From Tretioscincus oriximinensis (Eukaryota > Chordata > Lepidosauria > Squamata > Gymnophthalmidae), in assembly GCA_022410635.1 (NCBI GenBank), contig JAJVDF010000454.1:416505-480504 (forward strand): a stretch of 64,000 nucleotides of DNA. The letters run 5' to 3'. A model generated the notes under the pieces. It did no database searches. It saw nothing but the letters and a program-made list of their open reading frames with translations, and was not told the DNA's origin. Below, piece by piece: positions 22,504 through 33,859 of the stretch. Position numbers and translations under genes: made by a program. The stretch's first letter is position 1. The number at the start of each line of letters is the position of its first letter.

Positions 22504-22904
22504 TCATTCCAACCGGAGTACTATCCTGCCATTGGGGCCCATGACCACGTTGCCCCAATGTGTCACCATCTCATCCCGCATGGAGTCGAGTACTGATTCC
22601 AATACTTTAATCTTANGTGCCTGAATTTCGAGCTCTTCCGCATTAGAGAGGGATAGATCATTCACTTTCTTTACCTTCTCTTTCATCATCTTTGCATCGT
22701 CTTTAAGTTTCCCCTATCTTCTTTTAGGATAGTAATATCAGTTGCCATTCCTGTAAAGTTTTTTTCTATTCCAATAACCTTCTGTTCAATCCCTTTCACA
22801 GCAATAAAAATTTCTTGAAGAGTTACCCCCGGCAGGTCCAATGAAATCACACAGGAATCTCCGTCCTCCGCCATAGTACGAATGAACGCTGCGAAAGCAA
22901 CCAC
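22504..22904 (-). pseudogene. L1-like ORF1 N-terminal fragment
   Basis: The likely start is the Met of MAEDGDSCVISLDLPG at 22872-22874; an in-frame Met lies 10 codons upstream. It reads into a heptad-rich region (GIEKNFTGMATDITILKED, then VLESVLDSMRDEMV), consistent with the trimerising coiled coil of L1 ORF1, the RNA chaperone that coats L1 RNA. One frameshift sits near 22690. After about 130 codons the frame ends and the RNA-recognition and C-terminal domains never appear; endonuclease sequence begins instead at about 22450. Broken gene. Confidence 0.72.
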
Positions 22905-23112
22905 TAGCAGAGAAGAAGGTCAAATTTCTATGTGAAAACCCCAGAGAATGCGAGGGGGATCCTCTCTAAATCAACGAACCCCAAGAGAAAAAGCCAAACC
23001 ATAGAATTTGCTTAAAAGATCCTTAAAATAGAACTAAGTTAGGGAGCTCAGCCGGGCACGTCTTCCTTTAGCCTTGGCACATGGATAGTCTCTCCTTAAT
23101 GACATAACTTTT

Positions 23113-24744
23113 AAAACTCATCAGGATGGGACAAAGACTTCACATCTTGTTAAGTTTTGCCAGAAACATTTCCAAACATTTTTAGAATATTCATATAGAA
23201 AAGATTTGTGGTAGAAGATTTTGCTTGAGTTAATTGCAACACAATTTTCTAAATGATGTGACAGGACATTAACAAATGGTTGGAGATATTTTACTGTACT
23301 TCCTGTTCTGTTGATNATTTAATTTTTGTAATTGGAACAGAATAGCTTGGTTCCCCAAATACTNCAGCTCCTGCATCTGTGAATTTCATTTAGCCTTAAC
23401 TTGCTGGGACCCTGGCACACACCCCTTAAATAATGCTAATTCAACCCATTTGAAGGGGTTTTCAAGACTGAGTCCAAATTCACTTCAGAATGCAAAAGGC
23501 CACAGTCCCTTTGCTGCCATCAAATCCTAAACCATGGTAAGTGCTCCTGATAAGAGCAGTGGAGGCTGGGCTATGCTTGGAGGAAAATGTGGGTGTAGGA
23601 AGGGGGACCTATTAGAGAAGAGTGAGAGCTCAATTTTAGTCCCAATATCAGCATCCATCCACCTCATGCCCAACCCACTGACTGAGCCAGAATCACAGAA
23701 TCTGAGGCATGGGAGGTAGCAAAGTGGAAGCTGCTTGTACATTCCAAAGTGAATTCAGACTCACCCTTAAATGCTCTTAAAATGGGATGAACTGGGATCA
23801 CTTAAGGGTTATGTGCCCAAAGTCTGGGAATTTCCTGTCAATTGCTGCATGCGTTTCTTACACTCTCCCTTTTGCTTTTATTTTTGCATGCTTGGCAGGC
23901 TCCAGGATGTTCCAATGATTATTGTTATATGAAATCCACTAGCACAAGGTAGGTAAATGGAACTAGTGTGGGAGACAGGGGTTGTGAGTCTCCTTTCAGC
24001 AGATTAATGCAGAACACAGGCACACTGCTGATAAATTCCATCCACAAAAGGCAGATTATCAGTTGATATTCTGAAATATTGCTATTGTCAGAAAGCCATG
24101 CATGATGCCATGTTTCTTGTAGAACTGGATGTTTGCCTATGTCTGCTTGCTGTTCCCGTGATTGCTCCCCTTGATGCTAACCAAGCATGAAAAAACCCAA
24201 AGGGAAGTGGGTAACTGGGAGGTTGGCTAAAGTACACATATTTTTAAGAAGAAAAAGTATTTTTAAGAAGAACAGGCAGACACAGGTATGAGCTTAGGCT
24301 GCATACACACAATGAGCTAAAAATTGGAATAAATCTATATTCCAGAATATAGCAATCTCGTGCACAAACGTCCCCCTGCCTGCTTTCAGGGGCTGCTGCT
24401 GCCATCGTTGGANGATCATTTGCCTCCTCCTTGAAGCCAATCTGTCAGCAGCACCCACCGACAGCAGGCGGAGGTCTGGCTAGAGGAAATTCTGTCAAAG
24501 CAAAGGGCATGGCCATCCACATGCCAAAATGTCCCAAAATGTTACCCAGAACTAGGCTCCGTACGAATGGGGTCAACAGAACGTGACCGTCTCCGCCTNC
24601 TCTTTGCTTCAGCAGAATTTCTTAATGCAGCAGTAGCTATCAAAAAGGACTGTGCTGCGCTGTCAGGCTGCATCCACAGGAAGCCAATTTGTTCCTCGGA
24701 ATAGGAGCCTACCAACTCATTGGGCCTGCCATAGTCTACACTAG
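23113..24744. other. No gene recognised
   Basis: Unique-looking DNA. 24297-24375 shares GAATATAGCAATC and GTGCACAA blocks with 59125-59215 and may be an old dispersed repeat. 24712-24756 resembles part of the fold-back at 28522. Confidence 0.45.
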
Positions 24745-25197
24745 CATGTGGATGGCTCAGTCGCTTAGGAAACTGTTTCTCATCTGGCAAATCGGGTTTC
24801 GAAGCCCTGTGTGGGACGTGGGGAGGGATGAGCAGCTTCCACTAGCCTGTAGCTCTAGCCAACCCAGCTATTCGAAAGCAAGAAGTGCAAGAAATTGCAA
24901 CTGACTGCAAGTAGATAATGGGAACCACCATAGCCTGGTGGGGCAGATAGACTGTAAGCCTTCGGGCAAAATACCCTTGTAGGCCACTTTGAGTCCCTTT
25001 GAAAGGTGAGAAAAGCAGGGTACAAGAACCCAGTTCTTCTTCTTCTTCGTCTTCTTCTTCTTCTCCTTCCTTCTTCTTTCTTCTTCTTTTTCTGCTGCTG
25101 CTGCTGCTGCTGCTTCTGCTTCTTCTGCTTCTGCTTCTCCTTCTTCTGCTTCTCCTTCTCCTTCTCCTTCTCCTTCTCCTTCTTCTTCTTCTTCTTA
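24745..25197 (+). mobile_element. SINE A with expanded composite microsatellite tail
   Basis: Head GATGGCTCAGTCGCTTAGGA (A box) and GGGTTTCGAAGCCCTG (B box) resemble a tRNA. Body: CAAGAAATTGCAACTGACTG, GGGAACCACCATAGCCTGGT; end: AGGCCACTTTGAGTCCCTTT, AGAAAAGCAGGGTACAAGAA then CCCAGTTCTTCTT. The TTC tail has grown to about 160 bp. Same family at 45423 and 59440 (minus strand) and older at 5430 and 30605. Confidence 0.88.
25034..25197 (+). repeat. Composite (TTC)n-(CTG)n-(CTTCTG)n-(CTCCTT)n microsatellite
   Basis: Ordered blocks: TTC units with single changes, CTGCTG units at about 25093-25113, CTTCTG hexamers, CTCCTT hexamers at about 25150-25180, then TTC units again. It produces long Leu, Ser or Phe/Cys frames on one strand and Arg frames on the other; these are not genes. 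Confidence 0.92.
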
Positions 25198-27285
25198 AAA
25201 GCATCTTAGAATGATTAAGGGTACATAAAGGCCCTTTCTGCATATAACACTTCAATTCTATGCTTCATAAAAGGGCTATGGTCTAAAATAACCCATTTGC
25301 ATGCACTCTGATGGTGTTGATCCCTGAATACTGCTAGTTCAGATCGTACTGATACAAAGTTCAAGGCTGCACCCTTTACCTCTGATGGCTAAGAAAGAAG
25401 CCCTAGTTTCAGGATTCTGGGAAAGTGAGTTTCCGTGGTACGTATGATGCTACATTGATACACATCCCTGGTGCTCGTGGTAAACATGATTCAGTCTACC
25501 AGTGATCCATATTTAGGGTTCACTTAATCTGGATCAGGCTCCATTTAATGCAGACAGAGCCATATCATCAAGATCTATTTAATCTGCATTAACTTGCTGT
25601 TATGGAGAACCAGAAGTAGTCTACAATCTGCAAAAAAGGCTTTTGTGTCCACATGCTAATGTCATAATCCACAATGCAAGATAGAAAATGCACATCAAAT
25701 TTGAATTAAGTTAAAAATGTAGATCAGAGGTGGGATGAGAACACTAGCACTACATGCTACATTTCTGAGCATTTCAACTTGCAGACTGAGAGAGAGACCG
25801 GTAAGTGCCTNAATGTGCCTCCTTCCAGCCNCTTTCCTAACTTTGCCGAGGCTGGAGGAACCTGCACCCCCCCCAGCCCCAGCCCCAAACTGCACCAGCC
25901 GCTGCTGCTATTAGCTCTATATCTCTGGATTACAATATCTCTTTAATTGCTTGCTGTTATGTTGGTACCACTGAATTCAATGCAAGCTATTTCTAAGAAG
26001 AGGGAAACAAAATGTTTGTTTGTCTATAATAACAACTAAAATATAACAGCTAAAAAAAATGATAGTGCCCACATGGGAGAGTATATTATTCCCTTATTAA
26101 AAGTCAAGATATATAACCAGAGTGTCTGATACACCTCAGAGGGTAGCCCATGTCTTACACCCCTTTTGATTACTGAAGGTTATAGAACCCTTAATATGGC
26201 CGTACTGGAAAATCAGAGAGAGCAAGCATGACATTCAGAAAGCAAATGCCCCACTGCACAGGATAAAGGTAATTTATTTTTCTTTTCTTACCTCCATCTA
26301 TCTTTATATTTCTATGAAAGCAGTAGCAGTATGAAGCTAAGCAGAATCAGACGCTGCAAACACACACACACACACACAAACAATTTTAGAGCATGCATGC
26401 TAAAATCTACAATGTTAGGAACAATTGCAAAATGCAGCCAACACACTAAAAATCCACTTGGAATCNACAAGACAACCAACCAGGAAGTAAATACTGAGCA
26501 CGCTCAACCAGTGAAACTTCCTGGCATAATCCTGTTAAGAATTTCATAATCCTATTAAGGTACACTGGAAGGCTTCTTACCTTTCTGGCTACAGGTATAG
26601 CAATTTCACAGAACATTAGTTAAAGAATATTGCAGGCAAAAGAGCTTTTTTCCAGGTGAATTGTGTAAATTCCAGTAGCACTTGGGGCAGAGTTACTACC
26701 ATCACGGTAGGAAANCCTCGTGCGCTTGCAGCCCTAAACTGGTGGAAGTTCCATCGTCTTGCCACTGTCAGCAGTGAAAGAAATAGGTTGGAGATATGCA
26801 CTACAGATCATTTTATTACATTTATTCCATCTCAAAATCACCCAAGAGATTTTTTAAAACGAGTTACCAAATCTTATATCTATATTTATTTTTATTTCTG
26901 TCTTATACGTTTAATATGTATTTGTCTTTAGGCCTGTTGTTGATAATTAAACTAACATATTTTATCCCTCTGGCATGCATTAAAACTCTGTTACTAAAAA
27001 TGAATATAAGACATCTCCTTGATCATGCTAAAGTTCCCAAATTTCTCTTTTTCCTATGGAAACGCTGAGCAGGTTATTCACTTGATATAAATTAGAAGAG
27101 TTGTTTCCATGTCCTTTGGCTATTAATAATGTGAACCTAGTTTGATGTACGCATTAGTATATTAATGCTGCTTCTCCACTACATGCTATGTCACATGATG
27201 TGGAGTTCATTCCTGACCTGCATTATTAATAGCAGTCAATGGTGTGATCTGGGCAACCTTTTACATAGTATAGATATTAGGGGTA
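25198..27285. other. No gene; short (CA)n repeat at 26357-26380
   Basis: A (CA)11-12 microsatellite lies at 26357-26380. The rest is unrecognised AT-rich sequence with short frames. Confidence 0.5.
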
Positions 27286-27495
27286 AGCCTAGGTAGGTTT
27301 ACCAGATTACCCCTTTTGGGGGGGTTGAAAACCCGTTTTGGGGGTGCCTCCCGGTTTTTTCTGAGAAAAAAACAAAGATATTTTCAAAAAAAATCTTTTT
27401 TTGAAAAAAGTTTCCTCAGAAAAAACTGGGAGGCACCCCAAAACTGGGTTTTCAACCCCCACCAAAAGGGGTCATCTGGTCAGCCTAAGCCTAGG
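27286..27495. mobile_element. Fold-back hAT-like MITE (short form), exact 8-bp TSD
   Basis: Element 27294-27487, starting TAGGTTTACCAGATTACCCC and ending GGGGTCATCTGGTCAGCCTA. Both halves are inverted copies with TTTTGGGGGTGCCTCCCGG and CTGAGAAAAAAACA. AGCCTAGG stands directly on both sides (27286-27293 and 27488-27495), exact over 8 bp. Confidence 0.87.
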
Positions 27496-28513
27496 TATCC
27501 TCTGTGTACTGCCAGTTCAGTTACTTTCCTTATTATGCTGCCACTAAATAACAATCCACCTAGATTATCCACTTACCTACGTATAATGAAGGCATGAGCT
27601 TTATAGTGTTAATCAAGAATAACATTCATTTAAAGTTTGACGTCTCATGGATATTTAAGCACTTGAACTCTTAATGGTTTAGCCAAGATATGAGGCATGA
27701 TTCTTTTGGTTATTAAGTAACAAATACAGCCTGGATACAGAAACACAGCCTCAATATATTTAGCACTCATGAAATGGTCTGCTTATTCACACAGAACTAC
27801 TCCTAATTTTCCTAGAGTGTAAGGATCAGACCACCACTCCACTATCTTCCTTACCCTTCCTTTTGAACCATCTCCAGCTCACTTTAAGCAACAGCAACCT
27901 AATGTCACATTGCCTCAGTCTGACTGCCTGTTTTCAACTCCTGCTAATTCTTTTATTTTTGAACCCAAAGGCAGTGACATCGTTTTGGGAGAATGAACAG
28001 AGCTTTTGCCCCAGGGCAAGATTCGAAATGACCCTCCTTCCTGCTCTTGTTTCTGAACACAATTCTGAAGCCTTAAAATTACCAGAAACAACAACAAAAA
28101 ACCCTTCTGTTCCCTGCACATCATATTAGCTCTGGCGCAATGCACTTGGAGGGTTTTTTTCTGCTTCCGCTGCCTTTAAGACCAAAATTAAGGCCTTAGA
28201 ACTGTGCTGTGTTGGGGAGCAGATGTTTGTGTCTGTGTGCAGGGTGGGGGGAAAGAGGTGCTGGATGTGTGACTTAGGGGCACAGAATTTAGGAGGTCAC
28301 CCTGGCACTCTTCTGTATGTTTCTGCCTGGAAGCTGGGAGCTGCTCACCTTCCTTTCAGGTGAACCCATGAGCTTTCATACCATTTTGTCACTATACTCT
28401 GCCTGCAGACTTCACACCAAAGATCAGCAAAGGAGGCATGGTTTGACAGTTGAAATCACATAAGGAAATCCAGGAAAGATAAATGTTTAAAAACAACAAC
28501 TGCTTTCATTACT
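27496..28513. other. No recognisable feature
   Basis: No repeat family or coding region recognised. Confidence 0.5.
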
Positions 28514-28713
28514 GCTTTCTCTAGGACCCTGACCACATGGAGCCTTATCTGAGTAACATCTCAGGACAGAACTTGACAATCCACATGCTTGTATAAACTA
28601 TGGCAGGTCCCATTCAGGGTCTGCCATAATCTACTCAAGCATATGAATGGCAGGCCCCTAATCTGAGGTATAGCCCAGGATAAGACTCCATGTGGACAGG
28701 GCCTCGGTTCCTC
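28514..28713. mobile_element. Second fold-back element, about 184 bp
   Basis: 28522-28705 folds on itself: ACCACATGGAGCCTTATCTG on the left pairs with GGATAAGACTCCATGTGGAC on the right, and CATGCTTGTATAAACTATGG pairs with CCATAATCTACTCAAGCATA around a loop of about 12 nt at 28610. GCTTTCTC (28514-28521) and GGTTCCTC (28706-28713) match at 6 of 8 positions and may be the target duplication. Arms differ by many changes, so it is old. Not the same sequence as the YAGGCTGACCAGAT family. Confidence 0.68.
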
Positions 28714-30604
28714 CCACTGTGACCCAACAGAAGACATTTGAATACAGTTTAACACTGGCATTGTTCTACCATTTAATGGCTTTCTGAAGATAGATTACAA
28801 GGCTTTAGCATTAGATTTCAAGCTTTCTTTAAATTCTCTTTTCACTCTTGCTTCAACAAAAACAGCCATGCATCTTAAATTATACTATATTATTACTAGT
28901 ATTNGGTTGTTATTGTTGTTATCTATTACAAATTTTATGAGCCAGCTTTGTTTAGAATCCTAATAAAATTGGCCATGCAAATTGGAAATGAGCTCTTGTT
29001 TTAATGCAAAATGAAGCTGACAGGGCTCTTCTATTACTGGGGTCTTATTAGGGAAAAAATTCTCTGACATCTGTTTATCCCCTGCAGCCAACCTTGTATT
29101 CAGAATACAGTAATTGATTCACAGCAGTCGCTTGGGATCTAACTGGCTCACTTTTTCCACACGGCACTACACAGGTATCTCGGCAGCTAATTCTGAATGT
29201 ACATCTGCATCGTTATCTCCTGGTGAACTGTGACCTGAAACACTTCGGAGGCCCAGATGAAAGTGCTTCCTCAACCCTCCAGTGCTAGGGGTATGGGGGA
29301 TTCTGCAGCCTGGCAATTCACCCAGGACACCCAATCAGAATCATCCCCTTTGAAGCCCTTCTCAGCTGGGAGACCATGAATGATTCATAACTTTTCTTCT
29401 GCGCAGACTAAAGGAAGGAAGAGCAAAGCTGGTGTGTATTATTCAGAGCCACATCCTCAATAAGCCTCCATGTTCAGCAAATTGCTACAACGTTTTCTGC
29501 TTAGTCCTCACCTGTACACAGTCTCTGCTTTTGTGTGCCACTCCTTTTTCCTCCCCTTTTTAGCAGGGAGAGGCTAATTGTTCAAAAGGATGCCTTGCGC
29601 ATTGGCTGTGCAACAGACAGAAAAATTAGCAGCAACTCTAAACTAAGGGAGGGTGGGTGTGCAGGAAGGAAATGAAAGAACAAGCCCCTCTTTGAAATGA
29701 CAACGATAATGACTCCAGTGCATCATAATCTCCATTTAAAAATAAAGCTGTCACAGAAGAAGAAACCCTTTTTTTTTCAGAATTCCAGTTTAGCTTTGAT
29801 TTTTGTTTTCCCCAGCTAATGTCTGCTTTATACACTGCAAGTTTTCTTATGATGTTGTAGCTTGCTTCAGCTTTGCCAACAGTCTTGTAGCTACAGCAGG
29901 CTGCTAACAAATGCGTTATCTGCAATATTTTTTATCCAGGGCATGAAATACAAATATGGCAAGACACATTTTGCAAGACGCTACCTGCAAAGTTAGGTTT
30001 GCCCAAAGATATGTATATTTAAGATATGTATATTCACTACAGTTAGTCTTCAGCTGTCATTCCATAATGAAAGTATAGGATGGAAATAGGAAATGGGAAC
30101 TTTAGAAAGAACAGTACCAGACTCAAGGTCCACAAAGCTATTCTAAACTTTCAGTGAAACTTTCAGTGATGCTGGTGAATTTCTCATGTGGTCACATCAA
30201 ACTTTAAATCCAGCCTCAGTACAGCTCCAGAGTGAGACAAACCATTAGCAAAGGTTGCAGGCACTTGTGGGGTTTGGACAGTGATGATATTTACATGATG
30301 ATTATTCTGCTCCACATGTTAACAAAGAGTTCACAATGCACTCAGAAAAAATATATTTTGCCCTACAATATAATTTTGCTTTTGCCTGAAGCTTCAGAGG
30401 CAAGAAGCCTTCCTTAATGGGATTACCTTAATGGGATTACATGATACACATGAAGACACTAAGACAAAACAATGCAGAATCGCATACTGAGCATGCTGAG
30501 TATTTACATCTTGTCTGTTCCATATGGATCTACAAGTTTTCTAATGGTTTGTTTGCATAGACCCGTGATTGGGTTATTCTGGATTTTAAAGAAGAAAAAT
30601 TAAT
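28714..30604. other. Unique DNA; possible conserved noncoding stretch 28780-29260
   Basis: No repeat found. 28900-29060 has an octamer ATGCAAAT (28975-28982), AATAAAATTGGCCATGCAAA and TGTTTTAATGCAAAATGAAG, and 29090-29130 has CCTTGTATTCAGAATACAGT with TAATTGATT. Dense homeodomain and POU-like words in non-decayed sequence are typical of vertebrate developmental enhancers, but this is inference only. 30409-30438 is a tandem 14-mer duplication (CCTTAATGGGATTA twice). Confidence 0.25.
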
Positions 30605-30840
30605 ATCTGGTTTTTATTCCCTGCCCTTCTCACCTGAAGAGACACAGGCTGCTCTGTTATTTTTTGCTTGAAAGTTTACATCTATTCTATCTTTCCCACC
30701 ACATTGTGGTGGTACCTATTAATCTAATCACAAATGTCCTTGCTTGCGAACAGCTAGGTTGGCTGAAGCTGAGCCAATAGAGGCCATTCACTCCTCTCCA
30801 TGGGCAACACATGGGCCTCAAACTTGATATCTCTGTTGAA
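30605..30840 (-). mobile_element. SINE A, old copy
   Basis: Minus-strand match to the SINE A body and end: TTCTCACCTGAAGAG, CACATTGTGGTGGTACCTAT, TGCGAACAGCTAGGTTGGCT on the plus strand correspond to the copies at 45423 and 59440. Many substitutions. Confidence 0.68.
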
Positions 30841-33137
30841 CCTCACTGGGAAACCACATGTAAGCTATCTCAGAGATACTTCTTTTACTGTATATGAATG
30901 CAGCCTGAGCTGAATTATCATATGATAAAATAAATAGGAACTGGTAGTAACTTCACCTTCTCTCTAATCTACTTTAAATACTAGAAAATGCTCTAAGCCA
31001 CTTCTGAGCCACTTTGTATGGTTGTGTCTTTCCTTCAAGAACAACTGAGAGGTAGATTTGCTTCTGGTGTAGCCTAACCCCCAGGATCTGGTTGAAGACC
31101 ACTTTTGCAGTCCTCCATGACAGCCAGATGCAACAAGATGAATAGCAAGAGGTGAATATTACAAAATGAGAAATGGTATTTCAGAAGTCAATGCACTTTG
31201 CCCCCCCCCCCCTCTCCAGGTGACAAGAAAGTACTCTCTCTTCTCCCAGGCCCCCTGACAGAGGCTTCAAGCCCTGCTGTGCTTTTACTCCAGGCTTAAA
31301 AATGTCTTTTACAGATGTCTGAAAATGGCCCAAGGAAGTACTTCTCTAGTCTTTGCATTCATTGTAGCCAGTTTTAACTCCCATGAAGCTACGAGAGAGT
31401 AATTGTCTTCTTTCTCATAGTTTTTATTAAGATTTGTGTTCTTTTCCCACTTCATGCTAAATGTGTCTATAACCTATAAGTCTCAATGAATAAAACAAAA
31501 ACTGCACATGCTTTGGAAATCATGCACAGGGGTTGAGATGAGACCTTTTTATGGCAGGCTTATTTTATAGCAGAAAACAATAAATAGGAAAATTAGAAGT
31601 CAGTAATAGAGTCATAATGATGGCAAAGATTTGCAGATATTGAATACACATAAAAAGCTTAATAAATAAAACAGAAGGTGCATATTCTTTTGGAACTGTA
31701 TGCATGGTTAAGGTGAAGAAATTGTTCCACGTTCACGACCTTGGAGATAGCCTTAAACTTTGACATAATTATAGATGCCCACCTTTCCAACTCGCCAGTC
31801 TGCTCTTTCCCTGAGGATTGTGCTTTTCTCAGATTCCTAGAAAAGTACAAACGTCGATAGCCAAAGATCTTCAACGGAATACACAGATGACTTTCACACA
31901 CACAGGCAATCAATTTCTAGAAGGGGGGAGGCTGGTCCAACAGCCTTTACCTACTGTTTTAATGAAAAAAAGAAGGCTTTTAGATATATCCTGTCATAAA
32001 ATACTGTGAACTCTGTAAGTGCTAAATATATATATATACTATTGCATAAAGGTACCAAAAAACTTCATTTTTACTACATGCATTTCTATAATTTTACTTG
32101 ACTTGGTTAATGAAGTATAATTGCTTAGAGTTTCCTAAATTAGATTTGACTTTCATTACCCCTCTTATTTATTTGGATTTCAATCATCAGGTAGACTCCG
32201 GATGAGTGATTTTAAAGCTGAAGTTGTAATCTAATGTAACATAAGGCATAAAAGTAAGAGATCGGGGTCAAATTTCACCTCAGTTGTAAATCCAGTGTAT
32301 CCAGATCTTCATATCTCAAATCTTATCCAACGCTTCTGTAATATTATTGCTGTAATAATATAGGCATTGTAACTCCTTTTAGGCTTCATGCACACAAGGT
32401 TTTCCTACCTTGATGACATCTCATGACATCATTTCCTGATGATTCTGCTCCACATGTTAAAGGGATTTTCACAAAGAATCTAGAAAAAAGGTCCTTTGCC
32501 CCAGAACATTTTTAGTTGGACATCAAAAGCTCTAAATGGAATTGTTAACACACCTTTAGAAGTCCAACTTTACATTTTTGGGGTTACCTAATATCAAAAA
32601 TACATGATGAACAATTATACCTTTTCACATCTGTTCCCCAAATCTTTACATATAGTTCTTCTGTCTCCCTGCAATTTGCCTGTTTTAAGCTAGATAATGA
32701 AACATAATGTATTATAATTACAGAATCTTATCACTAATGTTTTACGAGTTGGTACGCAACGGCAATATTAAGTGGGACAAAACATTATAGTAGAGTGAAA
32801 TATAAAAATAAAAAACTGTTCCGTAAAATCATATGCGTTATTTCATTCAATATTTATAATTTTCCTAAGATGATACTTATCAAAAAAAAAGAAGTAGTTA
32901 AACTGATAAATGAACTGCTAACGCTGCATGAGCTTAAACTACATAAACACTAAAAAATATAGCTAATGCAATTCGTAGCAGCAAAGCAAAATGAAATACA
33001 GAAAAAATAGTCAAGACACCAAAATACACTACAGAAAATCTACTTATTCAACCCCTAGGGCTTTGTTCATGTGTAGTAAAATAAAACAGCTTTAAAGTAG
33101 GGTAGAGGCAGAAATGAGCAGTACTAGTGTTCTCTAA
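30841..33137. other. No gene; poly-C run; AT-rich unique DNA
   Basis: A run of 12 C at 31201-31212 and a short (TA)n at 32026-32037. 31540-31700 (GCAGGCTTATTTTATAGCAG, GAGTCATAATGATGGCAAAG) looks undecayed and could be conserved noncoding sequence. Nothing else recognised. Confidence 0.3.
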
Positions 33138-33622
33138 CTATTCTGGTTAGATTGACAGACTCTTATCTGGAGGTCTCCCAGTTTGACTCTGCACTCCTCC
33201 ACAAAGCCAGCTGTGTAACTTTGGGCAATTCACTGTTATTCAGAGCTCTCTCAGCCCTGCCTACTTCACAAGGTATCTGTTGTGAAGAAAAAAACAGAAA
33301 ATTATGTAAGCCACTTTGCAGTAGTGGACTGGGAGGCCGAAGGGGCCTTCCCCCCATCCCATTTGTGTGCACCAACTTCCCTGCTACACGCATATGCAGA
33401 TTTGCATAAACAGTTCCAATGTGTTCACTGAGCATGCACAAAGCAGTAAGCAGCTTCAGAGACCCAGCCACACCTGCTGCAGCTTTTAAAAAGAAGATAA
33501 CAAACAGGAGAGAGGGGCCCCTTGCCATCGGACAACCTCCTCCTAAGGCCATTCTGCCACTGCCGCTTTAATTTCCTTCAGGTTGAAAAAAGCAGGGTAT
33601 AAAAATTGACTCTTTTTCTTTG
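33138..33622 (+). mobile_element. SINE B split by a hAT-type insertion
   Basis: The SINE runs 33138-33318 (GACAGACTCTTATCTGGAGG, GTTTGACTCTGCACTCCTCC, CAGCCCTGCCTACTTCACAA, GTAAGCCACTTTG) and continues at 33571-33622 (TTCCTTCAGGTTGAAAAAAG, GGGTATAAAAATTGACTC, TTTTTCTTTG). The two parts join in register once the insert and one copy of its 8-bp duplication are removed. Confidence 0.85.
33311..33570. mobile_element. Small hAT-type element inside SINE, 244 bp
   Basis: Element 33319-33562. Ends: CAGTAGTGGACTGGGAGGCC at left, and on the other strand CAGTGGCAGAATGGCCTTAG at right, 10 of the first 14 positions identical. CCACTTTG (33311-33318) and CCGCTTTA (33563-33570) make an 8-bp target duplication with two changes. 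CAGTG-type ends with 8-bp duplications are characteristic of hAT elements. No coding capacity; the interior is moderately GC-rich. Confidence 0.78.
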
Positions 33623-33859
33623 TCGTTACATCCTCAATCCAGTGTTCATTTCAGTGTATTAGAGTTTGGGTGTAATCTCTGGTATTTTGCAGGGCCATCT
33701 CTCAAAAATCTGGCACTTCCTTAAAGATGCTCTTTTTTTAACTGCATATGAACATCTACCTAGAGAGCAAAATGTATCTGCCTTCATCTGTCTCTGCACT
33801 GTTTTTAGGAAACAAATGGATCTGTATGAAGATGTGCATGGAACTGGAGTCCACATTTG

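Larger units (their letters stand above)
18801..23112 (-). mobile_element. L1-like LINE, internally deleted, with TSD
   Basis: Element 18815-23098 (4.28 kb). Target duplication ATGATATAACTTTT (18801-18814) and ATGACATAACTTTT (23099-23112), 13 of 14 identical; the empty site would read AACTTTT/AAAACTC, the preferred L1 nick. Order on the minus strand: 5-prime UTR of about 225 bp, ORF1 N-terminus, the back part of the endonuclease, reverse transcriptase, C-terminal region with zinc knuckle, 3-prime UTR and a short A tail. Intact L1 elements run about 6 kb; here the ORF1 C-terminus and the front of the endonuclease are missing. Frameshifts and stops are spread throughout, so it is inactive and old. 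Confidence 0.9.

Noticed and set aside
24512..24756. 13-bp perfect inverted repeat GCCATCCACATGC around 219 bp, taken as a transposon
   Set aside because: The right copy overlaps the head of SINE A, so the symmetry may be partly chance; no target duplication was found.
24842..25255. Long Arg/Glu frame on the minus strand and poly-Leu, poly-Ser frames on the plus strand
   Set aside because: All are translations of the TTC-type microsatellite tail of a SINE.
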